Positions 1 through 11,221 of a stretch of DNA of 56,224 bases are shown here, piece after piece. A model generated the notes under the pieces. That model was given only the letters and a program-made list of their open reading frames with translations. It searched no databases and was not told the DNA's origin. The number at the start of each line of letters is the position of its first letter. The first letter of the stretch is position 1. Origin of the DNA: Phycisphaerales bacterium (lineage in GTDB: Bacteria > Planctomycetota > Phycisphaerae > Phycisphaerales > SM1A02); contig JAQWLT010000036.1 in assembly GCA_029247205.1 (NCBI GenBank), forward strand, positions 1 to 56,224, given 5' to 3'. Position numbers and translations under genes: made by a program.

Positions 1-1596
<1,596 letters not shown>

Positions 1597-1752
1597 ATTG
1601 ATCTCCACTCTCTGCTCTCGAAGCGATGACCCTCTCAGAACACTCTCACACAACTATTGATGTGCAGGAATAGCCCAAGAATCACCATGGATCCCTCGCC
1701 AACACCTGTGAATCCATTTCCTCAGGTGGCGGTGAGAGCAGGTACGGTAGTT

Positions 1753-2919
1753 CTACGAGGCCTCGCCTGCAACCGAATCACAGGCCCTGAGCCCATTCAT
1801 TTCGTCTGCAAACCACCTAAAGAGAGCCGCTGCCTCGTGCGGACCCGGGGAAGCCTCTGGGTGGAACTGGACTCCACGAATTGGTAACTCGCGATGAGCA
1901 AAGCCAGCCACGGTCCCATCATTCAAGTGCTCATAGCTCACATCACACCCAACAGCTTCAAGCGAGGCCGCGTCTACACAGAATCCGTGGTTCTGACTGG
2001 TGATCAGAATTCGCCCTGCTTGGACGTCTCGAACGGGCTGATTGGCCCCTCGGTGCCCAAATGGCAGTTTCCAGGTTGTTGCCCCGAGGGCCAAAGCCAA
2101 TAGTTGGTGACCTAAGCAAATTCCAAACATCGGCAGTTCGCCAATAAGGTCCCGTAGGGCCCCGATGACTGCCTCAACCGCTGCGGGGTCGCCTGGACCA
2201 TTGGAAATGAACAGTCCCTCCGGCTGAAGTTCTCTGATCGCAGCTGCTGAGGTCCCTGCTGGCACTGGCAGCACTTCGCACCCAACCGCCACCAAATGCC
2301 GGTAAATATTCTGCTTCGCCCCGCAGTCGATCGCGACCACCCTGAGTGGCTTGCCTTCGGGCGTTGGAACTGCAGGCCACCATTGATCAAGGGCCGTATC
2401 CCACCGCTGAGGAGCCCCCGCCCCAGCTGCCGTGGCTAAGTCGCAACCAGCCATACTGGGGCTCGACCGAACACGCTCAAGAACGGCCTCGCTTGATATG
2501 GAGTCACCCACCGCGATCATCCCGCGCATCACCCCACCCCCACGAAGACGACGTACAAGCGCCCGCGTGTCAATACCGGTGATTGCTGGCACGCCGTGGT
2601 GTGTCAGCCAGGCCGGAAGATCCATCTCCGAACGGCAATTCGACCTGATTGAGGCCATCTCACGCACCACAAATCCAGCCACCTGTGGGCCTATTGACTC
2701 AATATCGTGCTCACACACGCCGTAGTTGCCAATATGAGGAGCAGTGAGCACCAAGATTTGTCCGCGATAACTCGGGTCGGTCAAGGCCTCTTGGTAGCCG
2801 GTCATGGCGGTGCAGAAGACAACTTCACCGAGCCCATCTCCGCCTCCACCACAAGATTCACCGGCAAAGACGGCCCCATCCTCCAAAACCAACCGTGCGG
2901 AAATAGTTTCAACCGACAT
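1753..2919 (-). CDS. carA: Carbamoyl-phosphate synthase small (glutaminase) subunit
   Basis: The product hydrolyses glutamine and passes ammonia to CarB for carbamoyl phosphate, the precursor of pyrimidines and arginine. It has 388 residues, usual for CarA. The N-terminal CPSase_sm domain begins ARLVLEDGAVF; the class I glutamine amidotransferase domain has the nucleophile Cys268 (FGICLGHQ) and His353/Glu355 (QFHPEA). The ATG at 2919 was chosen over one 17 codons upstream because the conserved domain starts at once and the longer form would run further into priA. The start codon shares two bases with the divergent priA start. carB is not in the window. Confidence 0.97.
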   Translation of the reverse strand: MSVETISARLVLEDGAVFAGESCGGGGDGLGEVVFCTAMTGYQEALTDPSYRGQILVLTAPHIGNYGVCEHDIESIGPQVAGFVVREMASIRSNCRSEMDLPAWLTHHGVPAITGIDTRALVRRLRGGGVMRGMIAVGDSISSEAVLERVRSSPSMAGCDLATAAGAGAPQRWDTALDQWWPAVPTPEGKPLRVVAIDCGAKQNIYRHLVAVGCEVLPVPAGTSAAAIRELQPEGLFISNGPGDPAAVEAVIGALRDLIGELPMFGICLGHQLLALALGATTWKLPFGHRGANQPVRDVQAGRILITSQNHGFCVDAASLEAVGCDVSYEHLNDGTVAGFAHRELPIRGVQFHPEASPGPHEAAALFRWFADEMNGLRACDSVAGEAS

Positions 2920-5227
2920 GTCCCGGAGTGTAGACAATGCTGACGTGCACGAGTTGTTTCCCGAACCCATTGTTGGTTGGATTCGCGTCGGTATCGATCG
3001 ACCAATTGATATCGCCGGTTGTGGGCTGACCTATGCGGTCGGCCCGGATCTAGGCGAACTCTCCCCTGGCGATGCCATCACGGTACCGCTCGGTCGTGGC
3101 AATACGCCAACGGCGGGCTGGGTTCTATGTTCATGCCCTCCGCCGGACCCTCCCCTGAATACCGTCAAACACGTACTCGCACGCCGAAACGCTGTGGCGA
3201 TTCCACCTGATCTTGTCCGGCTCGGCGCATGGATTGCCCGCTACTACCTCGCCCCAATCGGCCCAACACTCTCTTCGCTTGTCCCCTCTGCAGTCAAACG
3301 CGGAACCGGAACTGTACAGCGACGCCTGCTCACACAAGCGCCGCCGCCGGACGAGTGTCCACGACTGGGCCCAGCGCAGAAGAAAGTCCTGCACGCAATT
3401 CAGTCCATCTCTGAAACAGATCAGCCAATAGAACGGCGTGCACTGCGAGATCTTGCAGGCGTCGCAACCTACGGACCAATTGATGCATTAGTACGTAACG
3501 GCCTGCTTATCGAGACGCGTCGTTCAGATATCGAAGCAACTTGGCAGGCCACGCACCTACCTGCAGCAGCCGCGCCTACACCAACGGCTGCGCAACAAAC
3601 AATCATTGACGATATTGGCGAAGTACTCGACGCAGGATTTTCGGTGCATCTCATGCGCGGCGTCACCGGGTCGGGCAAGACCGAGGTCTATCTTCGCCTC
3701 ATCGAACAAGTACTCAAGGCTGGACACTCGGCGCTCGTGCTCGTACCAGAGATCTCTCTCACTCCCCAGACCGCTGGACGGTTGTCAGCGAGGTTTCCCG
3801 ATCAACAAGTCGCCTTGATGCACTCAGCCTTACCCGCCGCAGCACGAAACGCGCAGTGGTCCGCTGCGAAATCTGGCGAAGCACGCATCGTGCTCGGCGC
3901 GAGAAGCGGTGTGTTTGCGCCCATACCTCCACAGTCCATCGGGCTGATCGTGGTGGACGAAGAGCATGATGCATCCTTTAAACAAGATTCCACGCCCCGC
4001 TATCACGGACGCGATGTCGCCATTCGCCGCGGCCAAGATGCCAACTGCCCGGTTTTGCTGTGTAGTGCCACGCCCTCACTGGAGAGTTGGCACAACGCCA
4101 ATACGCGCAATGATTGGACTCTGCATCATCTGGCAGAACGTGCGCCAGGCTTGTCGATCCCCCGCACCCGCGTGGTAGATCGCACGGCTGAGCGACGCGA
4201 AGACCCTGGTGGCGGCGCTATCGGACCGACACTTCGCGCCGCGCTTGACCGCGTACTTGATGGAGGTCACCAAGCACTATTACTGCTCAATCGGCGAGGC
4301 TGGGCAACCTATATCGCATGTCATGACCGTCGTTGTGGATGGACGCTGCAGTGCGAGCACTGCGATGTCACGATGGTGTACCACCGCGCTGGAGAAGTGC
4401 CTGGTCGTGGCTACTTGCGGTGCCATCACTGCCACCGTGAGGTGCGACTCCCCAAAATATGCCCCGACTGCGGAGGTCGCCCCACACGCCTTGGACAGGG
4501 CACACAACGGCTTGAAGAAGAGTTGCTCGCCATACGTACAGACCTCGTACTAGGCGAAACGCTCGTACGCATGGATTCTGACTCGATGCAACACATCGAC
4601 CACTTCCATACCGTGCTCGCCGCCTTTCAACGGGGCGAGATTCGTGTCCTTCTAGGCACGCAAATGATTGCTAAGGGGCTTGACGTACCGGGAGTCCAAC
4701 TCGTTGGAGTCATCGACGCTGACACAGCAATGCACTTGCCCGACTTTCGCGCAGCTGAACGTACATTTCAGTTAGTGAGCCAAGTCACTGGACGGTGCGG
4801 CCGAGGCGAGATGCCAGGCCGCGCGATTGTGCAAACAATGGACCCCGATGCACCATCGATTGTGCAAGCTGCCAGTGGCGAGACGGAAGCTTTTCTCAAT
4901 GCAGAGGTTATGATGCGACGTGATGCCCTGCTTCCACCAATCACACGCATGGCTCGCGTGGTGATTCAGCACGAGGACCTCACGACCTGCGAGAAACGCT
5001 CGGAGCGAGTGGCTGCAGGCCTTCAAGCCCTTGCCCCAGACAGCGGAGTCACGCTCGGACCCATGCCGTGCCCACTACCACGGCTCCGCGGACGTCACCG
5101 GCGAGAAGTCTTGCTGACTGCAATAACCGGTCAAGACCTACAGGCCTGGCTCCATGAGGCCCTCGCCCAGCGCGTGCTCCACGACCCAGCAATCATGGTG
5201 GATGTTGACCCGATCTCGTTGCTCTGA
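2918..5227 (+). CDS. priA: Primosomal protein N', replication restart helicase PriA
   Basis: PriA reloads the replisome at stalled or repaired forks. The 769-residue product has the N-terminal DNA-binding region (WIRVGIDRP), Walker A GVTGSGKT near residue 250, a DEEH helicase motif II near residue 347, and a zinc-binding cysteine cluster between helicase motifs (CGWTLQCEHC...CHHCHRE...CPDCGG, about residues 468-500). The C-terminal helicase lobe has the GTQMIAKGLDVPGV motif. The ATG at 2918 matches the family start; a 38-codon upstream extension is proline-rich and lies within carA. Later in-frame GTG (2945) and TTG (2954) codons are possible alternatives, and no clear ribosome binding site decides between them. 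Confidence 0.95.
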   Translation: MSRSVDNADVHELFPEPIVGWIRVGIDRPIDIAGCGLTYAVGPDLGELSPGDAITVPLGRGNTPTAGWVLCSCPPPDPPLNTVKHVLARRNAVAIPPDLVRLGAWIARYYLAPIGPTLSSLVPSAVKRGTGTVQRRLLTQAPPPDECPRLGPAQKKVLHAIQSISETDQPIERRALRDLAGVATYGPIDALVRNGLLIETRRSDIEATWQATHLPAAAAPTPTAAQQTIIDDIGEVLDAGFSVHLMRGVTGSGKTEVYLRLIEQVLKAGHSALVLVPEISLTPQTAGRLSARFPDQQVALMHSALPAAARNAQWSAAKSGEARIVLGARSGVFAPIPPQSIGLIVVDEEHDASFKQDSTPRYHGRDVAIRRGQDANCPVLLCSATPSLESWHNANTRNDWTLHHLAERAPGLSIPRTRVVDRTAERREDPGGGAIGPTLRAALDRVLDGGHQALLLLNRRGWATYIACHDRRCGWTLQCEHCDVTMVYHRAGEVPGRGYLRCHHCHREVRLPKICPDCGGRPTRLGQGTQRLEEELLAIRTDLVLGETLVRMDSDSMQHIDHFHTVLAAFQRGEIRVLLGTQMIAKGLDVPGVQLVGVIDADTAMHLPDFRAAERTFQLVSQVTGRCGRGEMPGRAIVQTMDPDAPSIVQAASGETEAFLNAEVMMRRDALLPPITRMARVVIQHEDLTTCEKRSERVAAGLQALAPDSGVTLGPMPCPLPRLRGRHRREVLLTAITGQDLQAWLHEALAQRVLHDPAIMVDVDPISLL

Positions 5228-5300
5228 CCCCGGCGTGCGGTACCATGGGGGTCTTGCCGTTCTCTGCCGCTCCTCTTGCGACGCCTTCGATCTACCCGCG

Positions 5301-8090
5301 ATGGACCCACCACAGATGGACTCCCACACAGACGCCGGCATGCCCCCTGCCGCCCCTGGCCTCAATGGCTGGAATGCTGCATGGGTTGATCAAATGCATC
5401 AGCGATGGATGGCGGACCCGGCAAACGTGCCCGAATCGTGGCAGTTTTTCTTCAGTGGATTCCAATTGGCAACCTCAGACGACGGCCAGGCCGCCGGCCA
5501 ACCGGCAGTCGATCAGATCATCAATGAAACGCGGCAGTTTGGTCACCTCTCAGCCGATCTTGATCCACTTGGCCTGCGAACCATTCCAGAAATGTCATGC
5601 ACGCTCGAGTCTGTTGGCCTGTGTGAAGCCGATCTCTCCCGCACCTTCGATGCTGGTGATCTCCCACTCGCTTCCCCCGCAACACTTGGATCCATTCTCG
5701 AGCATCTCCGAAGAGCGTGGTGCGGCACGCTTGGCGTCGAATCGGAACATATCCGATGTAAAACGCAGCGTCTGTGGTGGCGAACGCACATTGAATCTAC
5801 TGAACACAGTGCCCCGCTTTCCGCGGACACCCGCCGCGACATTCTGCGAGGACTCCAACAAGCAACAGGCCTTGAGCGATTCCTCATGCGCCGATACGTC
5901 GGCAGCAAATGGTTTAGCCTCGAAGGCGGCGAGACGCTCATTCCCATGCTCACCGAGCTGCTCGATATCGCCGCTGAAGATGGCGTTGAAGAAGTCGCCT
6001 TCGGCATGGCGCACCGAGGACGAGTGAATGTGTTGGTCAATATTCTTGAGAAGTCCTACGATCAACTCTTTACTGAATTTGAAGAGGCTTGGACCGAGGA
6101 CTTTGTCGAGAGCGGTGGCGACGTCAAATACCACCGAGGCTACAGCTCAAATATCACAACGACGAATGGACACCCCTTGCACTTGACGATGGCCTCAAAT
6201 CCATCGCATCTCGAGTGGGGCCACCCCGTCGTACTCGGTCGAATTCGCGCCAAACAACGACTTCGGGGCGATACGATCCGACGACAATGTGTACCTGTAT
6301 TGCTCCACGGCGACGCCGCTCTGCCAGGCCAAGGCGTGGTGCAGGAACTCGCCAATATGGCCGGACTCCCCCCCTACGAGGTCGGCGGAACGATTCACAT
6401 CGTCATCAATAATCAAGTGGGGTTCACCGCTGAACCAGACGAAGCATTCTCCAGTGTCTACTGCACTGACGTCCTCCGTGGGCAAGACATTCCGATCATG
6501 CACGTCAATGGGGCAGACCCAGACCAATGTATTCGGGCCATGCGACTAGCCATTCAGTGGCGGCAGGAATTCGGTCGAGACGTAGCCATTGATCTGTGGG
6601 GATGGCGGCGATATGGCCACAACGAAACCGACGAACCCGCCTTTACCAACCCAACGATGTATCAAGCCATTCGGGCCCAGCCTGCAGTTGTTGAAACCTA
6701 CGCCGCAACACTTGCCGGCGAAGGGATCATCGATCAAACCGAAGCGGAACAGGCCGACAAACGACTGCTTGAAGTCATGGACCAGTCGCAGCAGCGAATT
6801 CGCGAGTGCCCCGTTCGCCCAACACCGCTTGCATTCGATGACAAGTCGACGTGGGCTGGATTTGGCAAAGCATGGCACGGTGAAGAGGTCGACACGGCTG
6901 TCAGCAAAAAAACCCTTGAAACAATCGCCGAAGTATTTGGCCGTGTGCCCGATACATTCACCCTGCACCCAAAGCTCGAACGATTACTCGCCGAGCGTTC
7001 CTCAGTCGTACGCGAGGACCGCCCACTGGACTGGGCCATGGGCGAGTTGTTCGCCTATGGCAGCCTGCTTCTTGACGGCTATCCAATTCGCCTCACTGGC
7101 GAAGACTGCGAACGGGGAACATTCAGCCACCGTCATGCCGTGCTCTTCGATAACGAGACAGGCAAGGCGTTCTCGCCACTTAATCACATCAACACTGCCC
7201 AGTCGCGGATGTGCATTCACAACTCTCCGGTTACCGAGTCGGCCTGCATCGGCTTTGAGTATGGGTACTCCCTTGGAGATCCCAACATGCTTGTCGTGTG
7301 GGAAGCCCAATTTGGTGACTTCGCCAATGTTGGCCAGGTCTACTTCGATCAATTCATCGCATCGGCCGAACGAAAGTGGCGACGACATAGCGGTCTCATC
7401 TGCCTACTGCCTCACGGCTATGAAGGCATGGGGCCCGAACACTCCTCGGCTCGGCTCGAACGGTTCTTGCAGTTGTGTGCGAATGACAATATTGAAGTAG
7501 CCATTCCAACAACACCTGCGCAGATGTTCCACTTACTCCGACGGCAAATGCGACGCGCATTTAGAAAGCCGCTCATCGTGCTCACGCCAAAGAGCCTATT
7601 GCGCCATCGTCAGGCGGTCAGTTCTGTGGCCGAACTCACAACTGGGCAATTTCATCGTGTGTTGGCAGACCCAAGTTCGCCAAAGGCAGCCGATGTTCGC
7701 CGCGTACTCTTCTGTAGTGGGAAAATTGCATGGGACTTGATGACGTCGCGTGACGAAAAACCCCCTGAAGAATTGACTGCTGTCATCAGACTCGAACAGT
7801 TGTATCCATTCCCAGAGGAACAAATCCAAGAAGTGCTTGAAAAATACGACGACGCCACGACCTGGATGTGGGTGCAAGAAGAACCTCGAAACGCTGGTGC
7901 TTGGACGTGGATCTCTGACACTTTTTGCGAGCAACTCGATCGACAACTTGATGTTGTCAGCCGTCCAGCCAACGCTTCACCTGCAGTCGGTTCAGCACGG
8001 CTGCACCGCATCGAACAGGAAACCGTACTTGATGCCGCCTTCGGTCGACCAACCAACACATCGGCTGAATCGGTGGAGCAAAACGCATGA
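5301..8090 (+). CDS. sucA: 2-oxoglutarate dehydrogenase E1 component
   Basis: Thiamine-diphosphate E1 of the oxoglutarate dehydrogenase complex, which decarboxylates 2-oxoglutarate in the TCA cycle. It has 929 residues, as expected for the family. The N-terminal segment for complex binding is seen ([16 protein letters not shown]), followed by [42 protein letters not shown], the TPP/Mg region ending INNQVGFT, and [16 protein letters not shown]. The C-terminal transketolase-like half contains [12 protein letters not shown] and [10 protein letters not shown]. The ATG at 5301 gives a typical N-terminus; the reading frame stays open upstream but that part lies in priA. Its stop overlaps the sucB start by 4 nt, so E1 and E2 are coupled. 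No E3 gene is nearby. Confidence 0.97.
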   Translation: MDPPQMDSHTDAGMPPAAPGLNGWNAAWVDQMHQRWMADPANVPESWQFFFSGFQLATSDDGQAAGQPAVDQIINETRQFGHLSADLDPLGLRTIPEMSCTLESVGLCEADLSRTFDAGDLPLASPATLGSILEHLRRAWCGTLGVESEHIRCKTQRLWWRTHIESTEHSAPLSADTRRDILRGLQQATGLERFLMRRYVGSKWFSLEGGETLIPMLTELLDIAAEDGVEEVAFGMAHRGRVNVLVNILEKSYDQLFTEFEEAWTEDFVESGGDVKYHRGYSSNITTTNGHPLHLTMASNPSHLEWGHPVVLGRIRAKQRLRGDTIRRQCVPVLLHGDAALPGQGVVQELANMAGLPPYEVGGTIHIVINNQVGFTAEPDEAFSSVYCTDVLRGQDIPIMHVNGADPDQCIRAMRLAIQWRQEFGRDVAIDLWGWRRYGHNETDEPAFTNPTMYQAIRAQPAVVETYAATLAGEGIIDQTEAEQADKRLLEVMDQSQQRIRECPVRPTPLAFDDKSTWAGFGKAWHGEEVDTAVSKKTLETIAEVFGRVPDTFTLHPKLERLLAERSSVVREDRPLDWAMGELFAYGSLLLDGYPIRLTGEDCERGTFSHRHAVLFDNETGKAFSPLNHINTAQSRMCIHNSPVTESACIGFEYGYSLGDPNMLVVWEAQFGDFANVGQVYFDQFIASAERKWRRHSGLICLLPHGYEGMGPEHSSARLERFLQLCANDNIEVAIPTTPAQMFHLLRRQMRRAFRKPLIVLTPKSLLRHRQAVSSVAELTTGQFHRVLADPSSPKAADVRRVLFCSGKIAWDLMTSRDEKPPEELTAVIRLEQLYPFPEEQIQEVLEKYDDATTWMWVQEEPRNAGAWTWISDTFCEQLDRQLDVVSRPANASPAVGSARLHRIEQETVLDAAFGRPTNTSAESVEQNA

Positions 8091-9289
8091 GTATTGACAT
8101 CGTCATCCCAAGTCTCGGCGAATCGATTACCGAGATTCGACTCGGCAAGTGGCTATGCCAGAACGGCGACTGGATCGACCGCGACGCGTCGCTGGTTGAA
8201 CTCGAGTCCGACAAAATCACACAGGAACTGCCGTCGCCCATCGCAGGCATTGTCACGATCACCGAGCAAGAAGGCACAGACCTGCCAATTGGCGCGGTCA
8301 TTGGATCGATCGATTCTGACGCCGCACGGCCCGCTGCAACAACAGATGATGCGGCCACTGTCATTCCCGCCACTCGCGTTGAGGTTGCAACCGAAACAGC
8401 AGCGTCAGCCGACACACAATCCCCACGAGCCACACCGATGGCCCGGCATCTTGCCAAGGACCGCGGTGTTGAGTTGTCAGAGATACACGGCACAGGACCG
8501 TCTGGCCGCGTCACAAAATCGGATGTCCTGGCAACTTCGTTGCCGCCCGAACGAGAGACGGTTGAATCATCGCCAGCAGCAGCAAGCAGTGACCTCGCTC
8601 TCCGCGGCGTCAGACGAGAGCGTCTATCACCACTACGCCGACGCATCGCCGAGCGGCTTGTCGTAGCACAACAAACTGCCGCCATGCTCACCACCTTCAA
8701 TGAAGCCGACATGAGCGAGGTCATCCGTCTTCGAAAAGCACACAAGGATGACTTCAATGACCGCTTTGGCGTCAAACTTGGCTTCATGAGTTTCTTTGCC
8801 CGAGCAGTGGTGTCCGCATTACATGCTTACCCAGAAGTCAATGCGTGGCTCGACGGTGATGAGATTGAGTACCACGACTACGTAGATCTGTCGGTCGCGG
8901 TCGGTACTGACCGTGGTCTCGTTGTGCCCGTTATTCGCAATGCTGACAGACTTACTTTTGCTGATGTCGAGGGTGATATCGCCCGCCTTGCCCAAAGTGC
9001 TCGCAGTGGACGTCTTGGCCTCGAAGACATGACCGGTGGCACCTTCACCATCAGCAATGGTGGCGTGTACGGCTCGATGATGTCCACGCCGATTCTCAAC
9101 CCACCGCAGTCTGGCATTCTTGGCCTGCATCGCATTTCGAATCGGGCGGTCGAAGACCCTGACCACCCGGGCAATATCGTGCTCCGCCCGATGATGTACC
9201 TCGCCTTGTCGTATGACCATCGCATCATTGACGGCGGCACAGCCGTTGGATTCCTCGTCCATGTCAAGGAGTGCATCGAGTCGCCCTAG
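8087..9289 (+). CDS. sucB: Dihydrolipoamide succinyltransferase, E2 of 2-oxoglutarate dehydrogenase
   Basis: E2 transfers the succinyl group from lipoate to CoA. In 400 residues: one lipoyl domain (about 1-75) with lipoyl-lysine K43 in [12 protein letters not shown]; a linker rich in Ala/Thr; an E1/E3-binding domain (about 118-150, [14 protein letters not shown]); and the catalytic acyltransferase domain with His378 and Asp382 in [11 protein letters not shown]. The ATG overlaps the sucA stop (ATGA). The pairing with an OGDH-type E1 makes the succinyl specificity likely, compared with the acetyltransferase-type E2 at 24247-25560. Confidence 0.95.
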   Translation: MSIDIVIPSLGESITEIRLGKWLCQNGDWIDRDASLVELESDKITQELPSPIAGIVTITEQEGTDLPIGAVIGSIDSDAARPAATTDDAATVIPATRVEVATETAASADTQSPRATPMARHLAKDRGVELSEIHGTGPSGRVTKSDVLATSLPPERETVESSPAAASSDLALRGVRRERLSPLRRRIAERLVVAQQTAAMLTTFNEADMSEVIRLRKAHKDDFNDRFGVKLGFMSFFARAVVSALHAYPEVNAWLDGDEIEYHDYVDLSVAVGTDRGLVVPVIRNADRLTFADVEGDIARLAQSARSGRLGLEDMTGGTFTISNGGVYGSMMSTPILNPPQSGILGLHRISNRAVEDPDHPGNIVLRPMMYLALSYDHRIIDGGTAVGFLVHVKECIESP

Positions 9290-9306
9290 CGGCTCCTGCT
9301 CGGCAT

Positions 9307-10227
9307 GTGAACGACTGCGACCCAATTGGCCATGTGCCAGTGCTGCTGGCCGAAACCCTTGACTTGCTGTGCCCGCGAGCAGGTGATGTGGTGCTCGACT
9401 GCACACTTGGCCGTGGCGGCCACGCGATCGCCCTTGGCACCGCCGCAGAGGGAGTTTCAGTTGTTGGATTGGACCTCGATGACTCCAATCGAGCATTTGC
9501 CGCCGAGCGGCTTGGCAATGCGAATATTGCCAATACAACGAGTTCTGGGAACTTTGTACGGGCGCCGGAGGCACTCCGAGCAGCAGAGCGAACAGCGAAT
9601 ATTGTCCTGGCTGATTTAGGCTTTGCCTCCAATCAAGTCGATGACAACGAACGAGGCCTGTCCTTTTTGAAGGACGGCCCACTGGACATGCGGCTTGACC
9701 CGACTGCGACCGTCACCGCCGCCTCACTCCTAGCCTCATTGCCCGAGCAGGAACTCTCCAACATCATTCGTAGATATGGCGAGGACCCCTATGCCGATCG
9801 GATTGCGCAAAAAATTGCATTGAAACGTACACAACGGCCGATCGATTCGACAGGACTCCTTGCGGATCTTGTCCGCGAAGCTTATGGCGCCCGAGCCCGC
9901 ACCTCGCGCCAGCATCCCGCGACCCGAACGTTTCAAGCGATTCGGATTGCGGTAAACGACGAACTCGCAGCGTTGCAGACGTTGCTCGATCGGCTGGGTA
10001 AGGCAATGCGGACGGGTGATCAGTCTTGGCTCGCCCCCGACGCTCGGATCGGCATCATCGCCTTCCACAGCCTCGAGGACCGACCAGTCAAGACATGCTT
10101 CGCGGCACTTGTCCAAGAGGGTCTCGCCGTTGATCTCTCCGCTGGTGCGGTTCGCGCGGGAGACGACGAGCAGGACCGGAACCCCCGAAGCCGCTCTGCA
10201 AAGCTTCGGGTCATCCGGCGAGTATGA
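9307..10227 (+). CDS. rsmH: 16S rRNA (cytosine-1402-N4) methyltransferase
   Basis: RsmH (MraW) methylates C1402 of 16S rRNA and usually opens the division and cell-wall cluster. The product has the N-terminal HVPVLLAETLDLL, the SAM-binding motif LDCTLGRGGHA, GLSFLKDGPLDMR, and IAFHSLEDRPVK near the C-terminus, all diagnostic. Two GTG starts are possible: 9271, overlapping sucB and with AAGGA touching the codon, and 9307, which puts eight residues before the conserved HVPVLL as in homologues. The latter was chosen (306 residues). It is followed by LysM, FtsL-like and FtsI genes. Confidence 0.93.
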   Translation: MNDCDPIGHVPVLLAETLDLLCPRAGDVVLDCTLGRGGHAIALGTAAEGVSVVGLDLDDSNRAFAAERLGNANIANTTSSGNFVRAPEALRAAERTANIVLADLGFASNQVDDNERGLSFLKDGPLDMRLDPTATVTAASLLASLPEQELSNIIRRYGEDPYADRIAQKIALKRTQRPIDSTGLLADLVREAYGARARTSRQHPATRTFQAIRIAVNDELAALQTLLDRLGKAMRTGDQSWLAPDARIGIIAFHSLEDRPVKTCFAALVQEGLAVDLSAGAVRAGDDEQDRNPRSRSAKLRVIRRV

Positions 10228-10307
10228 GTGATCCTTTCCCCCTGCATGGATGCGGGAGCAAATGATCGGTAGTTGAAAGAGTTCCCCTTTCGCATGGACG
10301 CGTGGTG

Positions 10308-10964
10308 ATGACCCAGGAGAACAAATTTGCGATCGTCATTGGCTTTGCCCTCCTCCTCGTGGTGGGCATTCTGGTATCCGATCACCTCGCTGAACTCGCT
10401 CGCGGTGACGCTGGCACGCTCATGGCTATAGATCCACTTGAGCCCAATGGTGGCATCATCGAGTACCAACCGCTGATCCATCCCGACCCCGTACCCACTG
10501 TGCCTGCCAGCGAGATGGCGGTCCCCGCCACGACTGGCATGACAGTCATCGTCCACACCGTCGGTCGCGGCGAGACACTCTCGCAAGTAGCACTCAAGCA
10601 GTACGGTGATCGATCGCTGGCAAACTCGCTCGGCACCTACAACAAATTGCCACACCCGGACCGGCTTGTTATTGGGCAACGACTACTCATTCCGAATCGC
10701 CACGACCTAGCCTCAGCACCACCCACAATGGCTGCTCAACAGTCCCCCACGGCGATTGCGAAGGCAGCAGCAGTCCCGAATGTGGCTGAATATGTTGTGG
10801 CCTCTGGTGACACGCTCTCAGAACTCGCCCAGAAACTGATGGGCTCTGCTCGGCATACCAATGAACTACTCAGCATGAATAAGGACCGCGTCCCCACCGC
10901 AGACTCGCTCCGCGTGGGCACCCGACTTCGCTATCCAGCCACAGAACTGCAGGCGAGACAATGA
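10308..10964 (+). CDS. Membrane-anchored protein with two LysM domains
   Basis: The product has 218 residues from the ATG at 10308, two codons after two in-tandem GTG codons that could also serve. A single membrane segment (about residues 8-26, FAIVIGFALLLVVGILV) is followed by a 60-residue linker and two LysM peptidoglycan-binding domains: one beginning HTVGRGETLSQVALKQYG and one beginning YVVASGDTLSELAQKLMG. It overlaps the FtsL-like gene by 4 nt (ATGA). The topology suggests a periplasmic wall-binding protein acting with the division genes around it; that role is inference from position. Confidence 0.85.
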   Translation: MTQENKFAIVIGFALLLVVGILVSDHLAELARGDAGTLMAIDPLEPNGGIIEYQPLIHPDPVPTVPASEMAVPATTGMTVIVHTVGRGETLSQVALKQYGDRSLANSLGTYNKLPHPDRLVIGQRLLIPNRHDLASAPPTMAAQQSPTAIAKAAAVPNVAEYVVASGDTLSELAQKLMGSARHTNELLSMNKDRVPTADSLRVGTRLRYPATELQARQ

Positions 10965-11221
10965 GCACACGCTTCTTGCTTGTCGTCTTGCTCGCTGGTC
11001 TCTGTGGACTGTGGCTGCTCTCGATGCGGCAGCAACGGATCGTTCTGATTCATGACATGAGCGTGCTCCACAGCCAACTCACCGCAGATCGGGCGAAACT
11101 GTGGCAGGCTCGGGCCGATGTCGCAGGTATGACCGCTCCAAGTGTGATCGATGCGGCCACCGGGCCCGAATGGGTCTCGGCAATGCACCAGGAGGGCAAG
11201 GGCCACCACGATGAGCCCTGA
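10961..11221 (+). CDS. FtsL-like small bitopic membrane protein
   Basis: The product has 86 residues: a membrane helix (residues about 4-21) followed by a heptad-like stretch (MRQQRIVLIHDMSVLHSQLT) and a short C-terminal tail. Size, topology and position directly before the transpeptidase gene and two genes after rsmH match FtsL, the divisome scaffold protein. FtsL diverges strongly in sequence, so the call rests on synteny and topology. The start overlaps the LysM gene by 4 nt and the end overlaps ftsI by 11 nt. Confidence 0.65.
   Translation: MSTRFLLVVLLAGLCGLWLLSMRQQRIVLIHDMSVLHSQLTADRAKLWQARADVAGMTAPSVIDAATGPEWVSAMHQEGKGHHDEP

Noticed and set aside
2804-2917. N-terminal extension of PriA (38 codons)
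   Set aside because: Proline- and serine-rich, overlaps carA coding sequence and lies before the conserved start of the family.
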